This document shows positions 9,871 to 21,991 of a stretch of DNA of 64,000 bases, in pieces. Made by a program: the position numbers and the translations under genes. The stretch spans positions 1,426,001-1,490,000 of the forward strand of contig JAGVRJ010000005.1 of assembly GCA_019059635.1 (NCBI GenBank), in the 5' to 3' direction. The DNA is from Proales similis. Taxonomy: Eukaryota > Rotifera > Eurotatoria > Ploima > Proalidae. Within the stretch, counting starts at the first letter, position 1; every line of letters begins with the position of its first letter. The notes under the pieces are model-generated. The model was not told the origin of the DNA and did no database searches. It worked only from the letters and a program-made list of their open reading frames with translations.

Positions 9871-12604
9871 TCACAAATCCACACTGCTTTTGCAACTTTT
9901 GCCGCGGAACGACTCGAGCTCTAGCACACTCAGATTTGTTTTGCCTTCCGAGTCGCACAGCTTGCGTCCGCCCTTTTTGGTCAGACTTGATCGAATGAGG
10001 TCCGCGACTGGGCCCGACAGAATGCCAGATAGAATGGGCTTTATTCTTCGGTAGTGGATCATTGTAAGATACTCGCTTTCGTTTATGCTTTCAAGGTTGT
10101 TGCAGATCGTCTCTCTGATCAGATCGAACAACATTTCGTTTTGATTGCTTCTGGGCACGCGTACATAAAAATCTTGGCCAAATCTGGATTCAACTATGTC
10201 CTTCAGCAGAAGAGTCGACAGGCCGGTCAGATCAGCTAACTGTTGGCAATGAATGAATATGGCTGAGTTTATCGAGATCAAATTTAATATGAGCGGATTG
10301 TTGCCGTGGTCTTTGGCAATTATCTCAAGCACTCTCAAGCTGTTCACTCTGGTAAAATCTTGCTGATTGATGTTTTCCGTTTGGCGATCGCAGCCGTTGA
10401 CCATTTTTGAGTTCGTCACGGACTTTTTCGAACTTTGTTTGCTTTCTTTAGACGATTGTGACTCTAGAAACGACATGCGCCACTGATCAAATGGTTCAAA
10501 CTTGAATCCATCTGGAATTGAGATTTTTGATTTTTGGCTAAAAAAAGTGCTAGTTTACCTCGGGTTGCTTGGTTTCGTCGAACCACTCGCCCATGCCATC
10601 GGTAGCAATCCTCCGATTAAGTGAAAATTGATCTCGGTTTTGGCTCCTCGGTTGGTTTAAATTTGCGAAATTCATTTCAAAGCTTAAATAGCCGCCCAAA
10701 GAGCCTAAGAGTTTGGCGTCAAGAACTTTTCCCATTACTCTGTTCAACAGATAGTTCACTATGTCCTTGTTCCATTCGCTTGATGGCCTTATGTTGGCAA
10801 ATTTAGCTTTTACTCCTTGTATGGGCAGTTGACTGTGTTTTTTCAGAAGAAATTTCACACTTTCCACTGGGACTTCTAGCTCGCCGCCGTAGTCAATAAA
10901 ACTCACCCGAACTGTTTTATTTTTAGCTTTGCTGACTATTTTGCATCGATGCCAGTTCCGATCGTCCGGAAATATGGCCACGCAGTATTTTCCCTTGAGC
11001 ATGTACTCGGCCGGCATGTCGTAGCACGACGCTCCCAAGCCGTAATAGTCGGTTTCTAAATCGTCCATCAGTCGGTTAAGTCGATTCGAGTTTTCGGCCA
11101 ATTGTACAACAATGTCGCACGGATTTATAATCGTCGATATGAGAATTAGATTTTGCGACTGCTTGGCCAGAGTAGCTTGTATGTCGCCGCTTGTCCAGTC
11201 CTCTTCGTGATAGCATGCGTGCTTGTGAATGAATTCCTCGATCCGTTTGGTTGACATCTCTTGATATTGTTTGGCTGACTCTTGTGGATGTGGAAAATTT
11301 GAATTGACCTGTTCGGCGCACACATCATCGCTAGATTGACTTGGTTCAAAATTGCAAACGAGACGCGGCACTTCGTATGTTTGGGGTTCACTACCTGCCA
11401 GCTCCACGTGGGTTCGCTGGTGTTTGTCGAAGCTCAATCGAATGATCTCGTTGAGCGACAGATCCAACAGCAACTTATCATTACCCAACTCGTATTTCTT
11501 TCCGATCAGCATCTCATAGCGTGAGCAGAATTCGTCAAAGAGTAAAGGACCCTTCACACCATTCAAGACCAAACGAGCTTGGCTTTTTAAAAGCTCCAAA
11601 TTCGGTTTGCTGTCAATCGGCATGCCGCAGCTCGACTCAGCCGGCTCTTCTTCGTTCTCTGACTCTTTTAAAGTCACATTTATCGAATAGATTATGTGAT
11701 GACCGTCTTTGGTTTTTATCTTGGTCGAGTCTCTTAATTTACAGCCAAACAGTTCGGTCAAGCTCAGAAAGCCAAACTTTTCATAGTCGAGCTCGGCGCC
11801 GAACCTTTCCCTGTACTTTCGAAGTATGGTGCTCATGACAATGCCAGAGTCAGAGGCCGAGTCGATCAGCTGCTTCAGATTGTTCACAACCAAATCGAGG
11901 TTGGTCATTGGGGATTCGTTCGGCGTTTCTTTGTTGCTTTGATTTGGATTGGCGAGTTTCAATGTCAAGTAGCAGGCGCCGTCCCGGTCGTTTTCTACCG
12001 TTAGAAGATGATCGAGTGCACCTAGCAGATCAAGCACATTTTCGTGGCCGAATGGCTTCGAACTGAGAAATAAGCCATTCTCGCGCGTATAATTTTCTTT
12101 GAACTGCTCGTAAGAGAGTCGGTGTCCGGGCGCTTGCTCAAGTACAGCTTCAATTTTCTTCTGAATGTAAGTTGGAATTGTGAGCGCCTGCAAGCGTTTT
12201 TCAGAATTAGGAGGCTTTTTAGACCGTACATGGACCGAAGAAGATAGAGATTCTCTTTGATTGGCTTCAATGTAGCGGCGTTTTTCAATTATCTTTTTAG
12301 GTTTGCTGCTCTGGCCTTTGACCAGATTGCCGATATGCTGGGCCTTGTCGTCATAAATCGGAAAGAACACACAAAGCCTTCCCTGGTACTCTGATCTAAT
12401 ATGACAAAAGTCCATCGAGCGCATCATGGCCAACAGGCTTTGATAGCCCAGCTGCTCGAATGGGATGCGAGAGCCAAACATCTCACCGTACTCTTTGAGC
12501 ATTTCTCGCTCGGTCAGACCGTTCTTCGAGCTGTACAAGAGCGCCTTCACGTTCAGCGTGACGCTCTCTTTAAGATGTTTCAGCTCGCTCGCATTCGTTG
12601 GCAT
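9871..12604 (-). CDS. TDRD5: TDRD5-like LOTUS and extended-Tudor protein
   Basis: Germline-type RNP scaffold of the TDRD5/TDRD7 class, which acts in piRNA/nuage assembly in other animals. Two exons (10559-12604, 9871-10500) joined by a 58-nt intron, 891 residues. I chose the acceptor at 10501 because it keeps frame and reads FEPFDQW. LOTUS domains are clear at about 7-85 (LTEREMLKEYGEMFG), about 145-216 and about 237-308 (LRKYRERFGAELDYEKFGF). A fourth LOTUS-like segment lies at about 338-400. One extended Tudor domain at about 485-650 has the core VRVSFIDYGGELEVP. A C-terminal region (after about 700) is shared with the neighbouring short paralog. One Tudor rather than three favours TDRD5 over TDRD7. 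The 5' end faces CFAP61. Confidence 0.85.
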
Positions 12605-13771
12605 CGTTCACCTTCAAGCAATAACAGATGACACAGGCTGGTTGAGATATCCTCACTCAAGGCAGTGAAACCTTGATAAACGCCGCCCAAATCAGCCACT
12701 CGTGAACACTCTGCGTGAATGAGAGCAACGCTCAATCGCCAATACGTCAATTTGATTTCCGTTTTTGATTAAACTTTTATTTTTCAATGACGATTGGACT
12801 CGAACAATCAGTTTGCAAAGTAATCAGGCGAGCGAGCGATCTAGTCGGGGTTTAATATTGAGGGTTTTTGGCGCCGCCGAACAATTTGCTACGATTGTAA
12901 AATGCGCGCGTGGTTTGCTTTGCACTAAGGTCACAGTGACGAGCGAACACGGCCAGGCCCACGCAAAATAAAATTGTAGGCGACTTTGTTTTGAAAAAAC
13001 GTGCCCAGGCTCGACGGGTCAAGTCGCGCGAATATTCCAGCTCGGCGTTCATCCTTTCAAAGAGCAAATTAGGAATTAGGCGCCTATTTACGCGGCTGTG
13101 ACGGTCTATAAATAGCTATTAAACAACATACTTTTGTTTTAACTGTTTGGTTGGGCTTGCTATTGCTTGCTGTCTTGGATTTTTTTCGGTTTGGGTCGAG
13201 TCAGGTCGTAGATGATGGAGGATGAGACTGCGATCACAAAGAATGCCGATATCCTGTGCCGCTTAATCGAATGCCAAACTCCTCTTGATTGACTGGTTCT
13301 ATGAAATTCCATAAAACAATGATTCTAGACCGACAGTTAGATTTCGCTAATTGGAAAGTAAGCACACAACCACCCGATGCCAGACGTGTATGCAAAAGCC
13401 CAAACTTTGAAAAGCGTGAAACGCTATGCCTTTGCTCTTCGCGTTATAAAACAAATTATTCCTCGTCCATAGGAAATTGCAGAATTTTCTTAAATTTGAC
13501 ACTGGCTCCTATTCTTCCATTCTTGCCGTGCAGCTTTATCACTTGGCAATCTAGTCAATTGAACTGTATTATTTTTATTCGAGCGAGTGTCGGATAAATT
13601 TAAGATTGTCCGCCAGAGAAAATTGTTTTACCTTGCCGATTAGTCGCCACTGATGTGAAGGTCGGAACGTGTAACCATGACAACCGGCCTTAAACACAGT
13701 TGCCTTGTATATTACTCTGATTCGATGCATTTGACTGATCAGCTCTGCAATTTGATGCAAATTTTGAAAAC
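12605..13771. other. Divergent intergenic region, TDRD5-like (-) and CFAP61 (+)
   Basis: About 1.17 kb shared upstream region. A TATA-like TATAAATAG lies near 13107 on the plus strand but is about 660 bases from the CFAP61 start, so its relevance is unclear. No coding sequence or structured RNA recognised. Confidence 0.4.
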
Positions 13772-16700
13772 ATGTTGGGAAGACACAATTCGATTGTGGA
13801 GACAACTGCTCGCCGCAGTGAGTCAATAGACGCGAAAGAAGCGGTCAAATTTGTCACAGAGTCCACCATTCAGCTATTCGGTCCCAATCTCAGAGAGCCG
13901 GGCCGAGTCTTGGAGCTCATGTGAGTTTGTGATTCAACATTTTGCGATTCAGCTCTTTGCCGACTAATCGAATCAATTAAAATAGAGAAAAGTCGATTCT
14001 ATCGATTACTTTGGAAGGTAGCAACGGACGCGTGTTGGCTCAAGCGTGTTTCTACGACTATCCGAACGTGTACGGGGTGAGCCCTGGAAAATGGGAAGCA
14101 TGGCTCAACAGGAAGTACGACGCACAGAAAAGCACCAGCCTCAACACCTTGTTTCTTCACTTCTTCGCAGCTCAGGCAGAGTTTTCGTCTGCTTGTGCTC
14201 AGGAGATACTGAAAAGCGCGTTCAGAGCCGTTCCGGAATGTCATTATATTCTCATGTGCGTTCCTATTGGAACAGTGCCTCATGCAGGAATTGGCGATTA
14301 TTTCACTGAGCTGAAGCGTCACCAGCCTGTGGACAGCTCACAGATTAATTCCAACTGTGTCGTTCTGATGACCAACCGGGACCAGCACATGCCTGTGCTG
14401 CATGTTCGACCTTCAAGGTAAATTTTCTCATTTGTCTTTCTCGTCTCAAACACAGTCTAAGCGGCAAATATAATCAGAGTTGATGACCATGATGACTTGG
14501 CACCCATCTTCAACTCGTACAGCGATCTGCTCAAGGCAGCGTACGGTGATTTCTATCTGGCCGAAATGATCGAAGCACAAGACGAACAGCACAAGTGCTT
14601 GACTGCCGAGGTGCATATTTGGTTGGACTAAACTAAATCTAGAATTCATGAACGAGTGCTCGTTGTAGGCCGAAGGATTTGGCATTGGCTTCATGTCCAT
14701 ATCAGAGGATGTGAATGTCAACTTGTTGAATGAATGCTTTGAACTGGCAGCTCTACACGGCCTCTGCAAACCTCATCCATCGGACGAGATCAATGAGTAC
14801 AGGACTCATCCGTCAAGCGCAAGAAGCTCAAAGCAGAGTGACGATGAGGACGGCGAGCGTCGAGGAGAATGTAATTTGAGCTCAAACTTTGAATATTCTT
14901 CTAAATAAAGACAATTAGCTTCAAATTCAAGTACCGAACGTTCATCATCGTCTTAGTGTGATCAGCACCCTCGAGTCGTAAGTCTAGACACAAGATTCAT
15001 ATTGACAAGTGTCCCAATTAAAATTTTTCAAATCAAACAACAGAAACGAAGTTGAAGAAGAGTTCATGAGCGGCGATGTGATAAATGAAGTCGACGAAGA
15101 AGCAACCGAGAGACGAAAAGACGTGCGAAGAAAAAGCGTCGCCGCCGCCGGTGGTACAAGATTTGACCCTATCTATGCGGGGGAGTCGAATGCATTCGCT
15201 ATTCAGCTGTTTTGCATTGACGAAAGATACGATTCAAGGTATGACGGGCTTAAATGATTCTTGCTCAGCCAGTTATCCTTTAGCCGGGTTAACAAGGTCA
15301 ATTGACTTTCTACAAATTGCTTTCGATGCTTTTCCGCACAAAGATTTCTGCATCATCACATTGCCGCCGAACGTGCCCGAGTTCCCTCTGATTCAGAACT
15401 TCCTGGTAAGCCCAGCTCAACCGCTAGTCCTGAATCAACTTGGCCTAAACTGTCTTGAATCTAAAGAGAGTAACGCCAAAGTATTCGAACAAGCTAAATC
15501 AAGAGTTGTACGTTTTTCATCGGGCCGGACTGGCCAAGACGTTTGACGTGCGCTTGGCCCGAGAGGACGACTTGTTGGCCATAAAAAAACTGGTCAAAAA
15601 CGTAGAGAGTAGAAAGCAAATAATCAAAGATGTGGACGAGTTCTTAAGCTCAAGGAAAGACGCAGTCGGCGTTGACATTGAAGTTTATGTTGTCGAGGTG
15701 TTGCAAAGAGTGGTCGGCCTTGCCGTTATTCGCCAAGAAGAGGATATCGATTACTTGAGAGCCAATTACGACATTGAGAACTTCATTATCTTCAATCATC
15801 ATCGACGTGACGAGCATGCGCACTTGAACCATTTTGAACTGCTGCCAATATTCAGCTTCATGACCAAACACTTTATAAAAGAGATAATGCGCAAATCGAG
15901 CAAGACCTGCTTCTACTATCCAATTTACCCCGAATACGCTCCGAGCGAGGTAGGTCAATGTCCTCAGTAAAGACGCGAATGTTAGAAGACGAATAACGGT
16001 TTTAGCTTCGAAAACGCTATTCACTGATCACCGCCATGAATCACATGGTTCCGGTGCGAAAGCGTCGTCAAGTTGGCTACAATTTTGAAAAGCTTGCCAT
16101 CAACGCGCCGTCAGACCTGGTGCTCAAGCCCAGACACAACTATCTCATCCCTTGTGCGCTCTATCACATAAATCGAAAGCTTCTTCTGGAGCCAAAGGTG
16201 AATCTTGAACAAATTCATTTCATCACTCGTGATCATTACCACCAGGCCACTATTTAGATTTCGATAAATCTTCGAATGGTAGTTGTGGGCGCCTCCGAGC
16301 TGAACGTTTCGTTCCTGGAGAGTTTGGTGTTTTGCCCCCACCTTCGGTTTAACAATCTGATTCTGCTCGCACCCAATGGTCTCCCAGGCACTCTTCCACC
16401 CGACTCCATTCGAGACAGTTTCAAGGCCAACTCGTAAGTTTGTTGCCTGACCGAATCTGAGCTAATTCGTTCGAACTTGGTTGAAATAAGACTCAACTAC
16501 GAGCACTCAGACTATGCAGCGCTGTCTCTGCGCAGCTGGGTCAATGTGGTCGACGGAAAATTGACTGCCATTGATCGGCGTCGTAAAATAGTCACAATCA
16601 ATGAGGAGACGATTCTTCCTTACGATCATCTGGTTCTTTCTACTGGCGAGCAGTACTACCCGCCCGCACCGCTTGATTTAAAAGTCTACAATGACTATAC

Positions 16701-18736
16701 GAAAAAGTTCATGGAACCAACTCCTAATCGACGCCTCCTCGGTTAGTTGAAACAGCCATTCTCTTCTTTCATGTGGTCCTAGAGCTGTTGGCTTAAAAAG
16801 AGTACCAGCCTATAAACATGTTCTTGCTGAATGACGAGACCGACTGCGAGCTGCTCATGTGCTTTTTGGAGTCTGAAAACAAAGTTCAAGGTAACTTGTC
16901 GACTTGGGCAGCTTAAGATTTGGAGAAGAATTAATGCTGTCGTTTTAGCGAACATAATCATTTACGGTCTCAATTTGGACTCACTCTGCAGCGTAAATGC
17001 TCTTCTTCAAATGGGATTTGCCAGTGAACGAATAAAAATCGTCGCTGCCAAAAAGGTAAGTTCAATGCTCGCAGTTTAAACAAGAACAGTTGAGCTAACT
17101 GCACTCTTCAGAGCCTGAACTTTTTGGCTGACTCGCACGTTGAGAGTGTCATGTTAAAGCAGCTGGAAAAGCACAAAATCGATATCTACGAGGACTTTTT
17201 GATGGAGTCTTGGAACAGCGGCCACTGGGTTAGCGGTCAGTCAATCAAACAGGTGTCGTTCGTTTCAATAGATCAAAGTCAAGAGCTCATTCTGCCATGT
17301 TCGGTAGGCGACTCACTTGCGTATTCTTTTCATGCGTGGAACCATCTTCAAATGCATTTAGATCTTGATCAGTTTCTACAGCAAAGATGTTGACTACACA
17401 ATATTCAAAGGTAAGGCGGAAGAAATGCCAACTTTAAATTCCTTTATGTCAATGAGTGACCGAAATGATTAAGCGATCAATAAATGCCGCTTGGTCTATG
17501 ACGGACGATTGGTGGTTGACAATCAATTCCATACAAACGATTCGTGCATTCGAGCTGCCGGGCGCATGACAAAATATAAACGCTCATACTATGTCGATCC
17601 TTGGTCACACGCGTGTTTCAATCAGAAAGAAATTGGAGTGGAACTTGCTTTCAAGATTCTCAGACTGATTGATCCGGTCCTAACCGAACAGTTTGAAGAC
17701 GACCATCGGACCGACTCTGAACGAATTGCTTCTCTCGAGCCGGACTCTAAAGTGTTGATTGACCTGTACAAAAAGCCGATCGTCTCATTCGCCCGACTGC
17801 CAGGTTTGTCTAAATTCCCAGATTCATAAAATCTATCTCCAAGTACAGTTTATCATCAAGGAAACTTCATTTACTTGCATGTAAGCCAGCCGGGATTAAA
17901 AGAGAGCAGCAGTGAATATCAGGTTTGTATCAACTTAGATATTCCAAATCTCTCTCTCGCTCTATTGTTTTAAAATTAAAAAGGAAAAGGTGCTGCAGAC
18001 AGACACTGAAAATGGCTACTTTTCCATCAAATTCAATCAACACAAATGCGTTCAGAGCATTACTTGTTTGACTCAAAACGTAATCCATTCTAAGTTTATC
18101 AAGTTTTAATGCTGTCTAATGCTCATGCCAAAAAAAAGAAAAACAAGCTTTTCCACGAAAAGAACATTGTCCAGCTGTACGGCTTTCATGAGCAATACCT
18201 GAATCGGCTATTCGCCAAATTCACCAACGGCCAAATCAAGGACTTTTACACGTAAAAAAAACAGACCTCTCAGATAATCAAAAGCTTACTTTTCTTATCT
18301 AATCGTATTTTCAGCTATTTCAACAGCAACTGGTGCGCAGCATTGTTCCACGATCGCTTCGAAGAGCTTTGTAAGGAAGCGCGTGAATTGTCAATAAATC
18401 CGGTAAGCAACAATTTAACTCTAATCGGCGTTTAAAAACAGCGACCCAAACATCTTTCTTTGGAATCATTTAGGACAATGGAGTCAAGTCGGTGAACGAT
18501 TTGCTCTGCGAATTTGTAGACAAGGATTTAATAGTGAGACTTTTTTTATTTTGCTGTTTCGTTTCAACTCATTTTGAATAATTTCTCGTCTGAAGCTGAC
18601 ACAAGAGCAAAAGCAAAAGGTCTGTCAATATTTTTCCGACAGCAAAACTCGCCATTTGGTAGAGAAACGCGTATTGAGCTATTTGAACTACAATAGCAAC
18701 CTGTTGCCTATGTTCGCTAAGCCTGACATGGTCTAA
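13772..18736 (+). CDS. CFAP61: CFAP61, radial-spoke/CSC ciliary protein
   Basis: Cilia- and flagella-associated protein 61, a subunit of the calmodulin- and spoke-associated complex at the base of a radial spoke. Twenty-two exons keep phase end to end: 13772-13920, 13986-14417, 14478-14610, 14669-14870, 14932-14977, 15044-15238, 15297-15405, 15467-15949, 16006-16197, 16258-16433, 16491-16741, 16801-16890, 16949-17055, 17112-17303, 17362-17410, 17474-17803, 17849-17922, 17984-18079, 18148-18251, 18315-18402, 18474-18533, 18596-18736. Product 1232 residues, against about 1237 in human. Landmarks are an N-terminal GNAT-like region (NTLFLHFFAAQ), VDDHDDLAPIF, QELYVFHRAGLAK, VVVGASELNVSFLESLVF (start of the Rossmann-like oxidoreductase part), LPYDHLVLSTGEQY, AAGRMTKYKRSYYVDPWSH, and YFNSNWCAALFHDRF. 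The Ser/Glu linker near residues 300-335 is the least certain part. Twenty introns are 56-71 nt and one is 45. Confidence 0.95.
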
Positions 18737-19008
18737 GCAATAATACACTTTCTCGCTATTTTCTCATTCTTTGTCTCTGTCGTTCTATGTTTGATTCTAG
18801 CCGGGGACGCGTGTCTATGAATAAAAAGGTTTTTTTTTTCAAGCGCTGCTGATAGAAGTTTGATCAGGGCATGATTTGGGCCATTGCACTGTTGAAGCAT
18901 GGGCATGAGTAAAATATCCGGATATTTATGACTTTGAATCACAATAAATCGCGAATAATCTAAACTCATTCATTCATAAGCCTGGCCGGATAAATTCGCT
19001 AGTAGAGC

Positions 19009-20856
19009 ATGGGCCCTGAAAAAGAAACCAAACAACAAAAAGACGTTGAGCGAAATGCCTTAAAGGAACTGGACGATGCGAAGCTCGGCTGGCTGCATCT
19101 CAAGACATGTCTCGTTTCTGGAATCGGATTTTTCACCGACGCCTATGACCTGTTCATCATGTAACTCTTTGAGACTTGATTTACCTGCCAAGAACGGCCA
19201 TTTGATACTTAGAAATCGAAGCAATTTAGTGATGCTCATGATGGGCTTTGTGTATTTTCGGGACAAAGAAGGCGAGGAAAAAGATGTTGTGCCCAACCAC
19301 ACGGACATAATCGTAAAAGCAGCCGGTCAGATAGGAACTTTGATTGGCCAGCTAGGCTTTGGCTATTTGGCTGATGTGCTCGGTCGAAAGACTATCTACG
19401 GTTTTGAGCTTTTGCTTATTGTGGCTGCCACGTTCGCCTCTGCATTCAGTGCTGATCTTAAATTCGGAATGAGTGTGTTTTCAGTTCTGACAGTGTGGAG
19501 AGTGATTCTCGGCTTTGGAATCGGGGGTGATTACCCGCTCTCAGGTGAGCATCTCAGGCGGCCGATATTCTCGAATACAATTATATTGGCTTATTTCACT
19601 TTCTAGCGGTCATCACCGCCGAGTTTGCCACACGAAAGAAGCGGGGCGCAATGATGGCCTCTGTAAGTCCGAAACCGCCAGTTTTCCCTCAGCTCTTGAG
19701 ATCTTCTAACTTGTACAAATTCGATTCGATAAAGGTGTTTGCTATGCAAGGCTTTGGCATTTTGGCGGCTGCTCTGGTCACCATACTTGTACTGCTGGCA
19801 ACCAAATCCATGGTGCAACACGATCAAGATAACCTCGATCTAGTCTGGCGGATCTGCGTTCTATTCGGAGCACTGCCAGGCTGCTTGGCAATTTATTTTC
19901 GACTGACATTTCCCGAAACGCCTCGATACGCGGTCAATGTGAAAGGAAAGTTGAACGGCACCGCGACTGACTTTGAAGTAGAGGTTGATCAAACAGAAAC
20001 TGGTACGGAAGAAGCTCCAATTCCAAAAGCTGGCCTGGCTGAGTTTATGGTGCACTTTTCAAAATGGAAAAACTTTAAGCTTCTTTTGGCCACCTCGGTA
20101 TCTTGGTTCGCCCTCGATATTGCTTTCTACGGATTCAATTTGAACTCTGGAATTATCATCGAGGCGATCGGTTTCGCAGAAAAAATAAACGCTGGTTCCT
20201 GGAAGTTCCTGTTCACCAATGCAGTCGGCAACATTATTATTGCTCTACTAGGCACTGTGCCGGGCTACTGGTAAATCGTCCAACTTGGACTCGTGTTGCT
20301 CAATGTTCAATTCAAGTTTAAAAAGGGCGACCGTGTTCACAATCGATTTAATTGGAAGAAAAACAATTCAACTCATTGGTTTTGCGGTTTTGACAGCTCT
20401 GTTCTTGATCATGGGATTCGGATTTGAAGAAATTCAGTCGTTCTCTCCAATTTTATTCATCGCTCTATTCAGCATCGCTCAGTTCTTTCAAAATTTTGGA
20501 CCCAACGTGACCACATTCATCTATCCGGGCGAAATATTTCCGACCAGATATCGATCGACCGCACACGGAATATCAGCAGCTATGGGCAAACTGGGCGCCA
20601 TCATCTCTCAAAGTATGCCTTCTTAGAACTTGTGGATAGATGCCAACTCAAGTGATTTCTCAATTGTTTAGCATGCGTTTTCAGACTTAAGGATATGGGA
20701 GGCAAAAACGGCGGCATCCCGTTCATATTGAAAATATTCAGTCTCTTCATGATATTGGGCTTCTTCCTTACACTTTTGCTGCCCGAAACGAAGAACCGCT
20801 CTTTGGAAGAGCTCAGCGAATCGACCGATGACGGAGACAAAAAGCTTCAGCTCTAG
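19009..20856 (+). CDS. PHO84/PHT1-type proton:phosphate symporter
   Basis: Twelve-span MFS protein of the phosphate:H+ symporter (PHS) family, expected to import inorganic phosphate at the plasma membrane. Six exons in phase: 19009-19160, 19213-19544, 19607-19662, 19735-20270, 20326-20612, 20672-20856, 515 residues. Diagnostic motifs are GFFTDAYDLFIINR in span 1, GFGIGGDYPLSAVITAEFA spanning exons 2-3, RLTFPETPRYAV, and the late GPNVTTFIYPGEIFPTRYR. These are the signatures of fungal PHO84 and plant PHT1 carriers, not of the animal SLC17/20/34 phosphate carriers. The introns (52-72 nt) and base composition match the neighbours, which argues against contamination or very recent transfer. It lies 272 bases after CFAP61 on the same strand and converges with DCTN6. 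Confidence 0.88.
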
Positions 20857-21004
20857 ACACTTCATCTTAATTTATTAATTGGTGTTTACTTTTTCTGGAT
20901 GACTTTTTCTGTGAACATGTAGCTTCTGTTTAACATCAACCACTCAAAAATATTTTTTATAAATGCAATAGATCATGAAGCATGATAACAAAACATCATA
21001 AATC

Positions 21005-21873
21005 TCAAATATTTGCTCGTTTAAGCTTGTGGAAATTAGGAAATATCTTGGCTAAGAACTCGAGCTGAGTCATGTGGCTCTGTATGAAAATAAAGTAGAA
21101 AGTTGTCGAAAAACATTTATGTTTGCTTGTATGGCTCACCTGGGTTTTTTCACGAAGCACTCGGCGCTGATTGCTCTGGCCAAATATCACTGTGTTGTCC
21201 GGAAGTATTTCTCTCGAATTTATTGAACATTTGGCGCCAATTATACATCCGTTTGTAACAATCACATCTCGACCCACCCTGCCTGGACGTTCATTAGAAA
21301 CATTTATTTTGGCCAAGGGAAAGCGTTCGACGCGTTACTTCTAGCCTCAAATATGTTGCCATCTCCAATTTTGTACGCTTCGCAGTCTAGGAATACAAAC
21401 GTTTATTTGAACCTTTCTATCGATTCAGTGATGAGTCGACTTACAAGTTCCGATTTCGAATAGGTTACTATCGCCAATTATCATCACCTTCATGACCGAT
21501 CGGTCTTCGTCTGGATACCTTGTCGGTCTTAAGCATAGCGGCAGCTGGCATAGTCTAGAAGCCAAAGGTTGGCCTTACGTGTTGATGATGGTGGTTTGCT
21601 CCTCGATTATGTTGTTCTCGCCGATAATGATGGGGCCTGCTTGCGCTATTATACGGACACTGGGATGCACGATCGTTCTGGCGCCTGTTTATTAAACTCT
21701 TGAGGCGGCAAAATGTGGAGTGAATCGGGCGAGCCTTACCGATTGTTATGTCGCCGACCAACTCAGTTTTCTCTTCACATACCAATGCTCCAGAGCAAAT
21801 TTTTAATCTTCTCGAACAAGTTTGACGGCAAGTTTCCAATGTTTTGTGCATCCACTCACCCTTCTGTGTCCAT
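21005..21873 (-). CDS. DCTN6: Dynactin subunit 6 (p27)
   Basis: Pointed-end subunit of dynactin, a left-handed beta-helix protein that helps dynactin bind cargo. Seven in-phase exons (minus-strand order 21860-21873, 21740-21807, 21684-21579, 21518-21445, 21386-21339, 21282-21140, 21079-21005) give 175 residues, near the usual 190. The hexapeptide-repeat helix is visible in [49 protein letters not shown] and [13 protein letters not shown]. The C-terminal [13 protein letters not shown] matches the family's helical end. The first exon is only 14 nt (MDTE plus two bases); it is chosen because the phase and the following family motif fit. The start lies only 118 bases after the HMG20-type gene's stop, a spacing that hints at co-transcription. 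Confidence 0.9.
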
Positions 21874-21991
21874 TGCGACCAAATTTTCCAACTTTTGGCA
21901 ATTTTTTTATTGCTTAAATAACAAAAAAACAGAAGAAGAAAAAAAGAAGAGCAATCAGGTCACTATGAATGAGAACACGTCAAATCGCGGT

